NCBI RefSeq assembly: GCF_030159595.1
Contig: NZ_BSKJ01000012.1
Coordinates: 1-64,000, forward strand
Direction of reading: 5' to 3'
Source of the DNA: Pseudomonas putida
Lineage (GTDB): Bacteria > Pseudomonadota > Gammaproteobacteria > Pseudomonadales > Pseudomonadaceae
DNA: 64,000 nt
Shown: piece after piece, positions 41,141 through 49,709 of the stretch
Layout of the letters: each line of letters begins with the position of its first letter
Numbering within the stretch: position 1 is the first letter of the stretch
Translations under genes and position numbers: made by a program
Notes under the pieces: generated by a model
The model's input: the letters and a program-made list of their open reading frames with translations, nothing else
Told to the model about the DNA's origin: nothing
Database searches by the model: none

Positions 41141-41686
41141 ATGGCCCGTGGGGTTAACAAAGTCATTCTGGTCGGCACCTGTGGCCAGGATCCCGAAGTC
41201 CGCTACCTGCCCAACGGTAATGCCGTGACCAACCTGAGCCTGGCCACCAGCGAGCAGTGGACCGACAAGCAGTCGGGCCAGAAGGTCGAGCGTACCGAGT
41301 GGCACCGTGTGTCGCTGTTCGGCAAGGTTGCCGAAATCGCCGGCGAGTACCTGCGTAAAGGTTCGCAGTGCTACATCGAAGGCAAGCTGCAGACCCGCGA
41401 GTGGGAAAAAGACGGTATCAAGCGCTACACCACCGAGATCATCGTCGACATCAACGGCACCATGCAGCTGCTGGGCGGCCGTCCGCAGGGCCAGCAGGGC
41501 GGTGACCCGTACAACCAGGGTGGCGGCAACTACAACCAAGGTGGCCAGCAGCAACAGTACAACCAGGCCCCGCCGCGCCAGCAGGCCCAACGCCCGCAGC
41601 AGGCCCCTCAGCGCCCGGCGCCGCAGCAGCCAGCGCCACAGCCGGCAGCTGACTTTGACAGCTTTGATGACGATATTCCGTTCTGA
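41141..41686 (+). CDS. ssb: Single-stranded DNA-binding protein
   Basis: SSB coats single-stranded DNA and recruits repair and replication proteins. The 181-residue protein has an N-terminal OB fold (ARGVNKVILVGTCGQDPEVR, about residues 1-112), a glutamine-, proline- and glycine-rich linker (about 113-165), and the acidic C-terminal tip DDDIPF that binds partner proteins. AGGAG precedes the ATG. It is probably cotranscribed with the YajR-type gene. Confidence 0.98.
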   Translation: MARGVNKVILVGTCGQDPEVRYLPNGNAVTNLSLATSEQWTDKQSGQKVERTEWHRVSLFGKVAEIAGEYLRKGSQCYIEGKLQTREWEKDGIKRYTTEIIVDINGTMQLLGGRPQGQQGGDPYNQGGGNYNQGGQQQQYNQAPPRQQAQRPQQAPQRPAPQQPAPQPAADFDSFDDDIPF

Positions 41687-41717
41687 TTCGAACGTTAAGG
41701 CATCGCGCCATACCAAC

Positions 41718-41748
41718 AACCCGGAGCAGTCGCTCCGGGTTTTTTTTG
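41718..41748 (+). terminator. Rho-independent terminator after ssb
   Basis: AACCCGGAGC (41718-41727) pairs with GCTCCGGGTT (41732-41741) around AGTC, followed by seven more T bases. Confidence 0.92.
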
Positions 41749-42028
41749 CCCGCGGAAATTGAGAAATAGTATCTGGGAGGCGATGATTTCAATATGGCAA
41801 TCAACTGACGGGCAGTTGGGCCACAGGGTCGAAAAACATTTCCCTCGCTTGCTCCCACCCCGCCGGCATGGCCTTCAAGGTGCGCAGAATCAGTAGGAGC
41901 AGCCTTGCGCTGCAAAAGGGCCATTGCAGCCGAAGATCATTGCCAGGCCCACTGGCCTGTTCGCAGCACAAGGCTGCTCCTACATAGATAATGTGGTGGT
42001 CACAAGGGCAGTGCCGTAGCCCACTTGC
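41749..42028. other. Intergenic stretch between ssb and the MocR gene
   Basis: With the ssb terminator this gap is about 340 bases. I see no credible gene in it. The right half holds the inverted REP-like pair at 41893-41983. The rest shows no recognisable signal, and no clear terminator for the convergent regulator gene is visible. Confidence 0.6.
41893..41983. repeat. Inverted pair of REP-like elements
   Basis: GTAGGAGCAGCCTTGCGCTGC (41893-41913) faces its near-complement at 41963-41983 (GCAGCACAAGGCTGCTCCTAC), one mismatch apart. This is the layout of Pseudomonas REP doublets, although the core differs from the REP at 52271. Confidence 0.75.
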
Positions 42029-43423
42029 TTAGTAGAACAACCGCGGCTCCGGCGAATCCAGCAGGCTTGCCAACTTGGTCAGGGCAAAGCCCAGTTCCTG
42101 GCGGCTGGGGCTCATCAGCGCGATGCGCACGCCGCAGGTGGCGTGGCTGCGTTCTGGCAGGAACTGGCTGCCGCTGACCACCGTAACGCCGTTGTTACGC
42201 GCCAGGTTGGCGAACTCGTCGCTGGTCCACGGCTCTGGCAACTCCAGCCAGATATGGAAGCTGTTGGGCTGGCTGCGGATCTTGTATTTGCCAAGAATTT
42301 CGCGAGCCATGTGCTGGCGCGCGGCCGCTTCGTCCTGTTGTACCTGCACCAACTGGTCGGCCATGCCGCTGTTGATCAAGTTGCTGGCCAGTTGCGCCAT
42401 CAGTGGTGAAGGCATCCACACGCTGCTGCGTACCATCGACGATAGCCGCGACAGGGTTTGCGGCGGGGCGTACAGGTAGCCGATGCGCAGCGCCGGCAGC
42501 ACGCTCTTGGACAGGCTGGTGAGGTACACCGAGCGTTCAGGTGCATACGCAGCCAGTGGCTTGTAATCCGGGGCGGACTCAAGAAAGCCGTAGATGTCGT
42601 CATCGATGATGAACAGGTCAAACTCGCGGGCGATCTCGGCGATGGCCTGGCGCCGTGCATGGGGCATGATCGAGTTGGTCGGGTTCTGGTGCGTGGTGAC
42701 GCACACCAGCAGGGAAGGGCGGTGCTCCAGGCAGGCCGCGCGCAATGCATCAGGAATAATGCCGTGCTCGTCCATGGCCACGCCGCGCAGGCGGCGGCCC
42801 ATGCTGTGGGCCAGGGAGATGATGCCTGGGTAGCAGAACGACTCGCACAGCACCACATCATCGCTCTTCGACAGGCTGCTGATGGCTACCAGCAGGCCAT
42901 GCTGGGCCCCGGAAGTCAGTACCACTTGCTGCCAGCGCGCTTCGGGCAGCCAGCGCTGGATCCAGGCCGCACCTGCCTGTTTGTGCGTCGCATGGCCGCC
43001 CTCGGTGACATAGTCGAGCACCTGCCCCAGATCGGGCGAAGCGGCCAGCTCGTTTATGGCTCCTCGCAGCCAGTCGCTCATATGAGCGTCGTTGGGTTTG
43101 ATGATCGACAGGTCGATCTGGCCGCTCTCACGCCCGGAATTCGCGGGGTTAGACCGGGCGGCAGGGGCCGCATTAGGCGCCGGCCGTTGTTGCAGTACAA
43201 AGGTACCTCTGCCGACCTCACCCACGACCAGGCCGCGCTTGGCGGCTTCGTCATAGGCGCGGCCGATGGTGCCAGGGGTGACGTTCAGGGACTCGGCCAG
43301 GTCCTTGAGGGTTGGCAAGCGTTCGCCAGCCACCAGTCGGCCACTGCCAATGTCCTGCTCCAAGGCGTCGGCGATCATCAGGTAGACCGGCTGCGCCAGG
43401 TCGCTGTAGTGAGGAACCCACAT
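42029..43423 (-). CDS. MocR-type transcriptional regulator (GntR wHTH fused to aminotransferase-like domain)
   Basis: This 464-residue regulator has an N-terminal GntR winged helix (about residues 8-78, with LPTLKDLAESLNVTPGTIGRA). A linker follows, then a fold-type I aminotransferase-like domain with the PLP-binding Lys306 in LTSLSKSVLP and THQNPTN near 244-250. Such proteins (GabR, TauR, PdxR) sense amino compounds through PLP rather than catalysing transamination. The start at ATG 43423 puts the HTH at the N-terminus; a GTG at 43465 is possible. It diverges from the oxygenase-TSUP-dehydrogenase genes, so it is probably their regulator; repeats between them could be its operators. Confidence 0.88.
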   Translation of the reverse strand: MWVPHYSDLAQPVYLMIADALEQDIGSGRLVAGERLPTLKDLAESLNVTPGTIGRAYDEAAKRGLVVGEVGRGTFVLQQRPAPNAAPAARSNPANSGRESGQIDLSIIKPNDAHMSDWLRGAINELAASPDLGQVLDYVTEGGHATHKQAGAAWIQRWLPEARWQQVVLTSGAQHGLLVAISSLSKSDDVVLCESFCYPGIISLAHSMGRRLRGVAMDEHGIIPDALRAACLEHRPSLLVCVTTHQNPTNSIMPHARRQAIAEIAREFDLFIIDDDIYGFLESAPDYKPLAAYAPERSVYLTSLSKSVLPALRIGYLYAPPQTLSRLSSMVRSSVWMPSPLMAQLASNLINSGMADQLVQVQQDEAAARQHMAREILGKYKIRSQPNSFHIWLELPEPWTSDEFANLARNNGVTVVSGSQFLPERSHATCGVRIALMSPSRQELGFALTKLASLLDSPEPRLFY

Positions 43424-43867
43424 AGAAATGGCACCAGAATTTGCGAGAACGCGGAAGCCTAGCACGAAAGGTCTGATGGACGTAATTGTGTTTTCTTACA
43501 TGTAAATTGCCTTGATTGAGTCGCTTGCGCCTACCCTAGTCAGTGAACGGATACCCGCTGGGAGAGGACATGCTCTTTGCCTGTGTCCGATTGCCTGTAC
43601 ATCGATCAATCTAGAAATCTTTTGAAATCAATGAGTTGATTTAATCGATTCAATTCAAGGCGCTGATGCTTTGGAAAATGAATTGAATCGACGTTATTTT
43701 TCTAATTACAATGATTGAGTCGATGCAATGCGCAATTGCCTCAGCGGCTCTCGTCGCCACCATCGCACAGCTGTGAACGGCTTCAAAAAATACAACGTCT
43801 GCCGCCCCTGCCCGGCTTAGCACGACACCGAACGGCCTCAAGCCAGCTCAATGGAATAGCACTCGAA
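43424..43867. other. Intergenic control region between the MocR gene and the oxygenase gene
   Basis: This 444-base gap contains an AT-rich core (about 43600-43725) packed with related repeats and no convincing gene. A 21-codon frame (43711-43776) has no ribosome binding site. Promoters for both directions are expected here, but I cannot pick boxes with confidence. Confidence 0.6.
43625..43723. promoter_or_regulatory. Cluster of inverted and direct repeats, probable MocR operators
   Basis: TCGATTCAATTC (43645-43656) and GAATTGAATCGA (43680-43691) are a perfect 12-bp inverted repeat. AAATCAA (43625-43631) faces TTGATTT (43636-43642). The related GATTGAGTCGA occurs at 43713-43723, and GATTGAGTCG also at 43514-43523. 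The shared core is ATTGARTCG. Confidence 0.55.
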
Positions 43868-44893
43868 ATGGAAAGCGCACACCTGCAACAAGGGGCCGAG
43901 CCTCAAACCTCTCTGGAGATTCGCCTGCCCTGGGTTACTTCCAGTGCCTGGCAAACCCTGCTGAACAATACCCCGCTCGATTTTGAGGCGAGCAAAGAGC
44001 TTTACCCACAGCTCAAGGACCAGGCGCAGGAAGTGCTGGGCAAGGCGCTGTGCCGGCAAATTCGTGGGTTTGTCGAAGATCCGCAGTTGACCAGCATGAT
44101 CGTGCGCAACTGCCCCCGGGACCGGGACATCCCACCCACACCCTACACAGGCGTGCTCAGCCCACGCAGCACACCCATTGCATGCCTCGTGAGCCTGACC
44201 ATGCAAAGCCTGATGGGGATCAACCCGGTGGTTTACGAAGGGGAGAACGATGGCCGGTTGTTCCGCCATGTCATCCCGTCGCGCAGTTCTTCCAGCCACA
44301 AGAGTTCTCATGGTTCGCGACTGCGCTTTTCCTACCATGTGGATAACCCGGACCTGCCGCTGTCTTGCGAACCTCTGGGCGTAACGTCCTGCTGCCCGGA
44401 ATACCTGTCGTTCTTCGGCATGCGCTGTGACCCGCGCATCAGCACCACGCTGGTCAACCTTGATGCAGTGGTCGAAGCACTGCCGGCGTCGACCGTGCGC
44501 GAGCTGTGTCTGCCGCAGTTCGAAATCCGCCGCCCGGACTCATTCACCGGCAACCGCCGTTGCACTGCAGAGCTGCCAGTGCTGGCGCGTGGTCACGCTG
44601 GTGAATGGTTGTGCCGGTTCGACAGCGAGAACACCCACGGCCTCAACCTGCGTGCCGAACAGGCCTTGGGCTGCCTGCGTGGCGTGCTGGAGACCCGCCG
44701 CTTCGATGAACCGCACCTGCTGCTGCCGGGCGACTTCATGGTGTTCAAGAACCAGCGCGTGTTGCACGCCCGCGACGGCTTCGAGCCGCAGAACGATGGC
44801 GCCGACCGCTGGCTGTTGCGCCTGTTTGCGGTCAACGACCTCAACCGGGTGCATTTTGCCCGGGCCGACCACCTCTACGAAGTTCTCTCCTGA
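43868..44893 (+). CDS. Fe(II)/2-oxoglutarate-dependent oxygenase, clavaminate synthase-like (copy 1)
   Basis: This 341-residue protein has the layout of the TauD / clavaminate-synthase-like oxygenases, which include amino acid hydroxylases such as AsnO and VioC. The likely iron ligands are His157 and Asp159 in FSYHVDNPDLP and His300 in NQRVLHARDGF. Arg318 in RWLLRLF is placed to bind 2-oxoglutarate. Most amino acid hydroxylases of the group use HxE rather than HxD. I start at ATG 43868; the upstream frame is open but looks non-coding. It is followed by a TSUP permease after 31 bases and then a YdfG-like dehydrogenase. The substrate is unknown; an amino acid or related compound is an inference from family and neighbours. 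Confidence 0.8.
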   Translation: MESAHLQQGAEPQTSLEIRLPWVTSSAWQTLLNNTPLDFEASKELYPQLKDQAQEVLGKALCRQIRGFVEDPQLTSMIVRNCPRDRDIPPTPYTGVLSPRSTPIACLVSLTMQSLMGINPVVYEGENDGRLFRHVIPSRSSSSHKSSHGSRLRFSYHVDNPDLPLSCEPLGVTSCCPEYLSFFGMRCDPRISTTLVNLDAVVEALPASTVRELCLPQFEIRRPDSFTGNRRCTAELPVLARGHAGEWLCRFDSENTHGLNLRAEQALGCLRGVLETRRFDEPHLLLPGDFMVFKNQRVLHARDGFEPQNDGADRWLLRLFAVNDLNRVHFARADHLYEVLS

Positions 44894-44924
44894 TCCATTT
44901 CACTGATTCAACGGACGCATACTT

Positions 44925-45710
44925 ATGGAACTGTTAGGCGCCTTCTGGGCGGAACACTGGTTGCTGGCAATCCTCATGCTCGGCGCGATCGCCTTCGTTG
45001 CAGGCTTCGTCGACAGTATTGCCGGTGGTGGCGGTTTGTTTCTGGTACCGGGTTTTTTGCTGGTTGGCATGCCACCGCAGGTGGCACTGGGCCAGGAAAA
45101 ACTGGTCAGCACCCTTGGCACGCTGGCGGCCATTCGCAACTTCCTGGCCAACAGCAAGATGGTCTGGCAGGTGGCGTTGGTCGGGGTGCCGTTCTCACTG
45201 TTGGGCGCCTACCTGGGGGCGCACCTGATCGTGTCGATCTCGCAAGAGACTGTAGGCAAGATCATCCTGGCGCTGATCCCGTTCGGCATTCTCATCTTCC
45301 TCACCCCCAAGGACCGCCAGGTAGAGGAGCGCGAGCTGTCTTCGCGCATGTTGTACACCGTGGTGCCGTTGACCTGCCTGGCCATCGGCTTCTATGACGG
45401 CTTCTTCGGCCCCGGGACCGGCAGCATGTTCATCATCGCCTTCCATTACCTGCTGCGCATGGACCTGGTCTCAAGTTCGGCCAACTCCAAAACCTTCAAC
45501 TTCGCTTCCAACATCGGCGCCTTGGTCGCCTTCGTCATCGCCGGCAAAGTCGTCTACCTGCTGGCTTTGCCACTGGTGGCCTGCAACATTCTTGGTAACC
45601 ACCTGGGCAGTGCCCTGGCCCTGCGCAAAGGCAACGATGTGGTGCGCAAGGTGTTGGTGTTCTCGATGCTTTGCCTGTTCACCAGCCTGGGCGTGAAGTA
45701 CCTGGCCTGA
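44925..45710 (+). CDS. TSUP (TauE/SafE) family membrane permease (copy 1)
   Basis: This 261-residue inner-membrane protein has about eight predicted membrane segments in two repeats. Each carries the family motif: FVDSIAGGGGLFLVPG (about residues 28-43) and GFYDGFFGPGTGS (about 155-167). TSUP proteins move small anions such as sulfite, sulfoacetate or other organic acids, often out of the cell. Between an oxygenase gene and a dehydrogenase gene, it likely handles the substrate or product of that pathway. The direction and substrate cannot be told from sequence. Confidence 0.85.
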   Translation: MELLGAFWAEHWLLAILMLGAIAFVAGFVDSIAGGGGLFLVPGFLLVGMPPQVALGQEKLVSTLGTLAAIRNFLANSKMVWQVALVGVPFSLLGAYLGAHLIVSISQETVGKIILALIPFGILIFLTPKDRQVEERELSSRMLYTVVPLTCLAIGFYDGFFGPGTGSMFIIAFHYLLRMDLVSSSANSKTFNFASNIGALVAFVIAGKVVYLLALPLVACNILGNHLGSALALRKGNDVVRKVLVFSMLCLFTSLGVKYLA

Positions 45711-45731
45711 CCTACTGATAGGAGAAAACTG

Positions 45732-46493
45732 ATGAAAACCGCATTCGTAACTGGCGCCTCCTCGGGTTTTGGCCGTGCCATCTGCTGCACGCTGATCGGC
45801 AAAGGCTACCGCGTGATCGGTGGCGCCCGGCGCATGGACAAACTGAAAGCGCTGGAGGCCGAATTGGGCGTCAATTTCATTCCGCTGGCGCTGGATGTCA
45901 CCGACCCGGTGTCGCTGGAGACGGCGGTCGAGCAGATTCGTGATGCATCGCTGCAGATCGACCTGCTGGTCAACAACGCCGGGCTGGCGTTGGGCGTGGA
46001 CCGAGCCCAGGCCAGCAGCGCCGAAAACTGGCAGAGGATGATCGACACCAACATTACCGGCCTGGCCATGGTTACCCACAAGATTCTGCCGCAAATGGTG
46101 GAAGCCGACAGCGGGATGATCATCAACATTGGCTCAATCGCCGGCACTTACCCCTACCCGGGCGGCAATGTTTATGGCGCCAGCAAGGCCTTCGTCCGCC
46201 AGTTCAGCCTCAACTTGCGTGCCGACCTCGCGGGCACCCGAGTACGCGTGAGCAACATCGAGCCGGGGCTGTGCTCGGGCACTGACTTCTCGGTGGTACG
46301 TCTGAATGGCGACCTGGACGCGGTGCAGGCGTTGTATCGGGATGTCGAGGCCATCCTGCCGGAGGATATCGCGGCTACGGTAGCCTGGATTGCCGATCAG
46401 CCGGCGCATGTGAACATCAATACCGTCGAGATCATGCCGGTGGCGCAGAGCAGTGCGGCGCTGAATGTGGTGCGCAACCTGCCGCGTGCCTGA
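45732..46493 (+). CDS. YdfG-like short-chain dehydrogenase (NADP-dependent 3-hydroxy acid dehydrogenase)
   Basis: This 253-residue classical SDR closely resembles E. coli YdfG, which oxidises the beta-hydroxyl of serine, L-allo-threonine and 3-hydroxy acids with NADP. The cofactor motif TGASSGFG is at residues 7-14, NNAG at 81-84, and the catalytic Ser135, Tyr148 and Lys152 lie in INIGSIAG and VYGASKAF. The C-terminal HVNINTVEIMPVAQS is very similar to YdfG. It is the third gene of the set, 21 bases after the permease. The match supports a pathway in which the oxygenase makes a beta-hydroxy compound that this enzyme oxidises. Confidence 0.88.
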   Translation: MKTAFVTGASSGFGRAICCTLIGKGYRVIGGARRMDKLKALEAELGVNFIPLALDVTDPVSLETAVEQIRDASLQIDLLVNNAGLALGVDRAQASSAENWQRMIDTNITGLAMVTHKILPQMVEADSGMIINIGSIAGTYPYPGGNVYGASKAFVRQFSLNLRADLAGTRVRVSNIEPGLCSGTDFSVVRLNGDLDAVQALYRDVEAILPEDIAATVAWIADQPAHVNINTVEIMPVAQSSAALNVVRNLPRA

Positions 46494-46640
46494 CCCGGGC
46501 CTTACCACTGACTCAGGTCATCGCACGTTCCCGATTCTTGACTAGTCTTAACCATTGGCGGCCATGTATTGGCCGCCACCGTGACTACCAAGAGGCGCCG
46601 GCCATGTTCCGCGCGTCCACCACCTGATCAGGAGTGCACG

Positions 46641-49600
46641 ATGGACCTGAACCGTCGGCAATTCTTCAAGGTCGCCGCCGTCGGCCTTGGAGGCTCGAGC
46701 CTGGCGGCGTTGGGCATGGCCCCGACGCCGGCCTTCGCCGAGCAGGTGCGTCACTTCAAGCTGGCGCATACCAAAGAAACCCGCAACACCTGCCCTTACT
46801 GCTCGGTCGGCTGTGGCCTGATCCTGTACAGCCAGGGCGACGCGGGTAAAAACGTCAAACAGAACATCATCCACATCGAAGGTGACGCCGACCATCCGGT
46901 CAACCGTGGCACCCTCTGTCCTAAAGGCGCCGGCCTGCTGGACTTTATCCACAGCCCGAGCCGCTTGCAGTACCCCGAGGTACGCAAGCCGGGTAGCAAC
47001 GAATGGACGCGGGTCAGCTGGGACGAGGCGCTTGACCGCGTCGCCGACCTGATGAAACAGGACCGAGACGCCAATTTCATCGAGAAGAACGCCCAGGGGC
47101 AAACCGTAAACCGCTGGCTCACCACCGGTTTTCTTGCTGCCTCCGCCGCCTCCAGCGAGGCAGGCTACCTGACCCACAAGGTCGTCCGCGCTACAGGCAT
47201 GCTGGGGTTCGATAACCAGGCACGTGTCTGACATGGCCCGACGGTGGCAAGTCTTGCCCCGACGTACGGCCGTGGCGCCATGACCAACCACTGGTCCGAT
47301 ATCGCCAACGCGAATCTGGTCCTGGTGATGGGTGGCAACGCAGCAGAAGCGCATCCGTGCGGCTTCAAATGGGTGACCGAGGCCAAGGCGCACAACAAGG
47401 CGCGGCTGATCGTGGTCGACCCGCGTTTTACCCGTACCGCTTCGGTGGCGGACTACTACGCGCCGATCCGTACCGGTACCGATATCGCCTTCATGGGCGG
47501 TCTGATCAACTACCTGCTGAGCAACGACAAGATCCAGCACGAGTACGTGCGCAACTACACCGATGTGTCGTTCATCGTCAAAGAGACCTATGGTTTCGAG
47601 GACGGGCTGTTCAGCGGCTACGACGAGGCCAAGCGTGTGTATGCCGATAAATCCGGCTGGGGTTACGAGCTGGGTGAGGACGGTTATGCGAAGGTCGATC
47701 CGACCCTGCAGCACCCGCGCTGCGTGTTCCAGCTGATGAAGCAGCATTACAGCCGCTACACGCCGGAACTGGCGAGCATGACCTGTGGCATGCCTCAGGA
47801 CGCCATGATGAAAGTCTGGGAAGAGATCGCCACCTGCTCGGCACCGGGCAAGACCATGACGATTCTCTATGCACTCGGCTGGACGCAACACTCGATCGGC
47901 GCGCAGATCATCCGCAGTGCGGCCATGGTCCAGTTGCTGCTGGGCAACGTCGGCATGCCGGGTGGTGGGGTCAATGCCTTGCGCGGGCATTCCAATATCC
48001 AGGGCCTGACCGACCTTGGCCTGCTGTCCAACTCGCTGCCGGGCTACCTGACCCTGGCGGGTGATGCTGAGCAGGACTATGCCGCCTACATCGACAAGCG
48101 CGCCTCCAAACCCTTGCGCCCGGGGCAGCTGTCGTATTGGCAGAACTACGGCAAGTTCCACGTCAGCCTGATGAAGGCCTGGTACGGCGCCAACGCCACG
48201 GCGGAAAACAACTGGGGTTATGACTGGCTGCCCAAGCTGGATGTGCCGGCCTACGACGTGCTGCGCATGTTCGAGATGATGGGCCAGGGTAAGGTCAACG
48301 GCTATGTGTGCCAGGGCTTCAACCCGATCGCCGCGCTGCCGGACAAGAACCGCGTCACCGCAGCGTTGGGCAAACTCAAGTGGTTGGTGATCATGGACCC
48401 GTTGGCCACCGAAACCTCGGAGTTCTGGCGCAACGCCGGGCCGTTCAACGATGTCGATACGGCCAACATCCAGACCGAAGTGATCCGCCTGCCCACCACC
48501 TGCTTCGCCGAGGAAGACGGCTCGCTGGTTAACAGCAGCCGCTGGTTGCAGTGGCACTGGAAGGGGGCCGATGGCCCGGGTGAAACCCGTACCGACGTGC
48601 AGATCATGAGCGAGCTGTTTCTGCGTCTGCGCCAACGCTACCAGGCCGAGGGCGGCGCCTACCCTGACGCGATGATGAACATCAGCTGGCCGTACAAGAT
48701 TCCTGACGAGCCATCCCCGGAGGAACTGGCCAAGGAAATGAACGGTTGGGCGGTCACCGACCTTACCGACGCTACCGGTACCACACTCAAGGCCGGACAG
48801 CAGCTGTCAGGCTTTGCCCAGATGAAGGACGATGGCAGCACGGCATCTGGCTGCTGGATCTTCGCTGGCAGCTGGACCGAGCAGGGCAACCAGATGGCCC
48901 GCCGCGACAACAGCGACCCGTTTGGCATGCACCAGGTGCAGAACTGGGCCTGGGCCTGGCCGGCCAACCGCCGCATCCTCTACAACCGTGCCTCCAGCGA
49001 CCCGCAAGGCAAGCCGTGGGACCCGGAGAAAAAGCGCCTGGTGTGGTGGAACGGCAAGGTCTGGACCGGTACCGATGTGCCGGATTTCAAAGCCGACTCG
49101 CCACCTGAGGCAGGGATGAACCCGTTCATCATGAACCCCGAGGGTGTGGCGCGTTTCTTCGCCATCGACAAAATGGCCGAGGGCCCGTTCCCCGAGCACT
49201 ATGAGCCGTTCGAAACGCCGATCGGTATCAACCCGCTGCACCCGCAGAACAAGAAGGTAGTCAGCAACCCGGCCGGGCGCATCTTCGACTCGGTGTGGGA
49301 CACCCTCGGCACGCACGATGAGTTCCCTTATGCGGCGACCACATACCGGCTGACCGAGCACTTCCACTTCTGGAGCAAGCATTGCCGCTTGAACGCCATC
49401 GCCCAGCCCGAGCAGTTCGTCGAGATCGGCGAGGTGCTGGCCAATGAAAAAGGTATCAAGGCTGGCGACCGGGTGCGCGTGTCGAGCAAGCGTGGGCATA
49501 TCGATGCGGTGGCGGTGGTGACCAAGCGGATTCGCCCGCTGCAGGTCAACAACCAGACCGTGCACCAGATTGGCATCCCGTTGCACTGGGGCTTCACCGG

Positions 49601-49709
49601 CGCTACCCGGCATGGCTACCTGACCAACACCCTGGTGCCATTCCTCGGTGACGGCAACACCCAGACGCCAGAGTCCAAGTCGTTCCTCGTCAAAGTGGAG
49701 AAACTCTGA
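46641..49709 (+). CDS. fdnG: Formate dehydrogenase-N, alpha subunit (selenocysteine-containing)
   Basis: FdnG oxidises formate to CO2 at a molybdenum bis-MGD centre, facing the periplasm. The coding region is 1023 codons with an in-frame TGA at 47229-47231 that reads as selenocysteine 197, in the context ARV-U-HGPTVASL, equivalent to Sec196 of E. coli. The N-terminus is a Tat signal (LNRRQFFKVAAVGL ... TPAFA, cut near residue 33). A [4Fe-4S] site follows with CPYCSVGCGL and CPKGAG. A hairpin directly after the TGA fits a bacterial SECIS element. Splitting it into two genes at the TGA would be an error. It overlaps fdnH by one base (TGATG). Confidence 0.96.
47229..47262 (+). promoter_or_regulatory. 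SECIS element for Sec insertion in fdnG
   Basis: After the UGA at 47229, GGTGGCA (47243-47249) and TGCCCC (47255-47260) form a stem with one internal mismatch, closed by the loop AGTCT (47250-47254). The loop resembles the GGUCU-type loop bound by SelB, and GCAAGTCTTGC is also present after the UGA of E. coli fdnG as I recall it. Confidence 0.75.

Noticed and set aside
43711..43776. 21-codon frame before the oxygenase gene as a leader peptide
   Set aside because: It has no ribosome binding site, overlaps the repeat cluster, and its length is expected by chance.
47229..47231. The in-frame TGA of fdnG as a premature stop, making two genes or a pseudogene
   Set aside because: The position equals the Sec codon of E. 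coli FdnG, a SECIS-like hairpin follows, and selA, selB and tRNA-Sec lie downstream.
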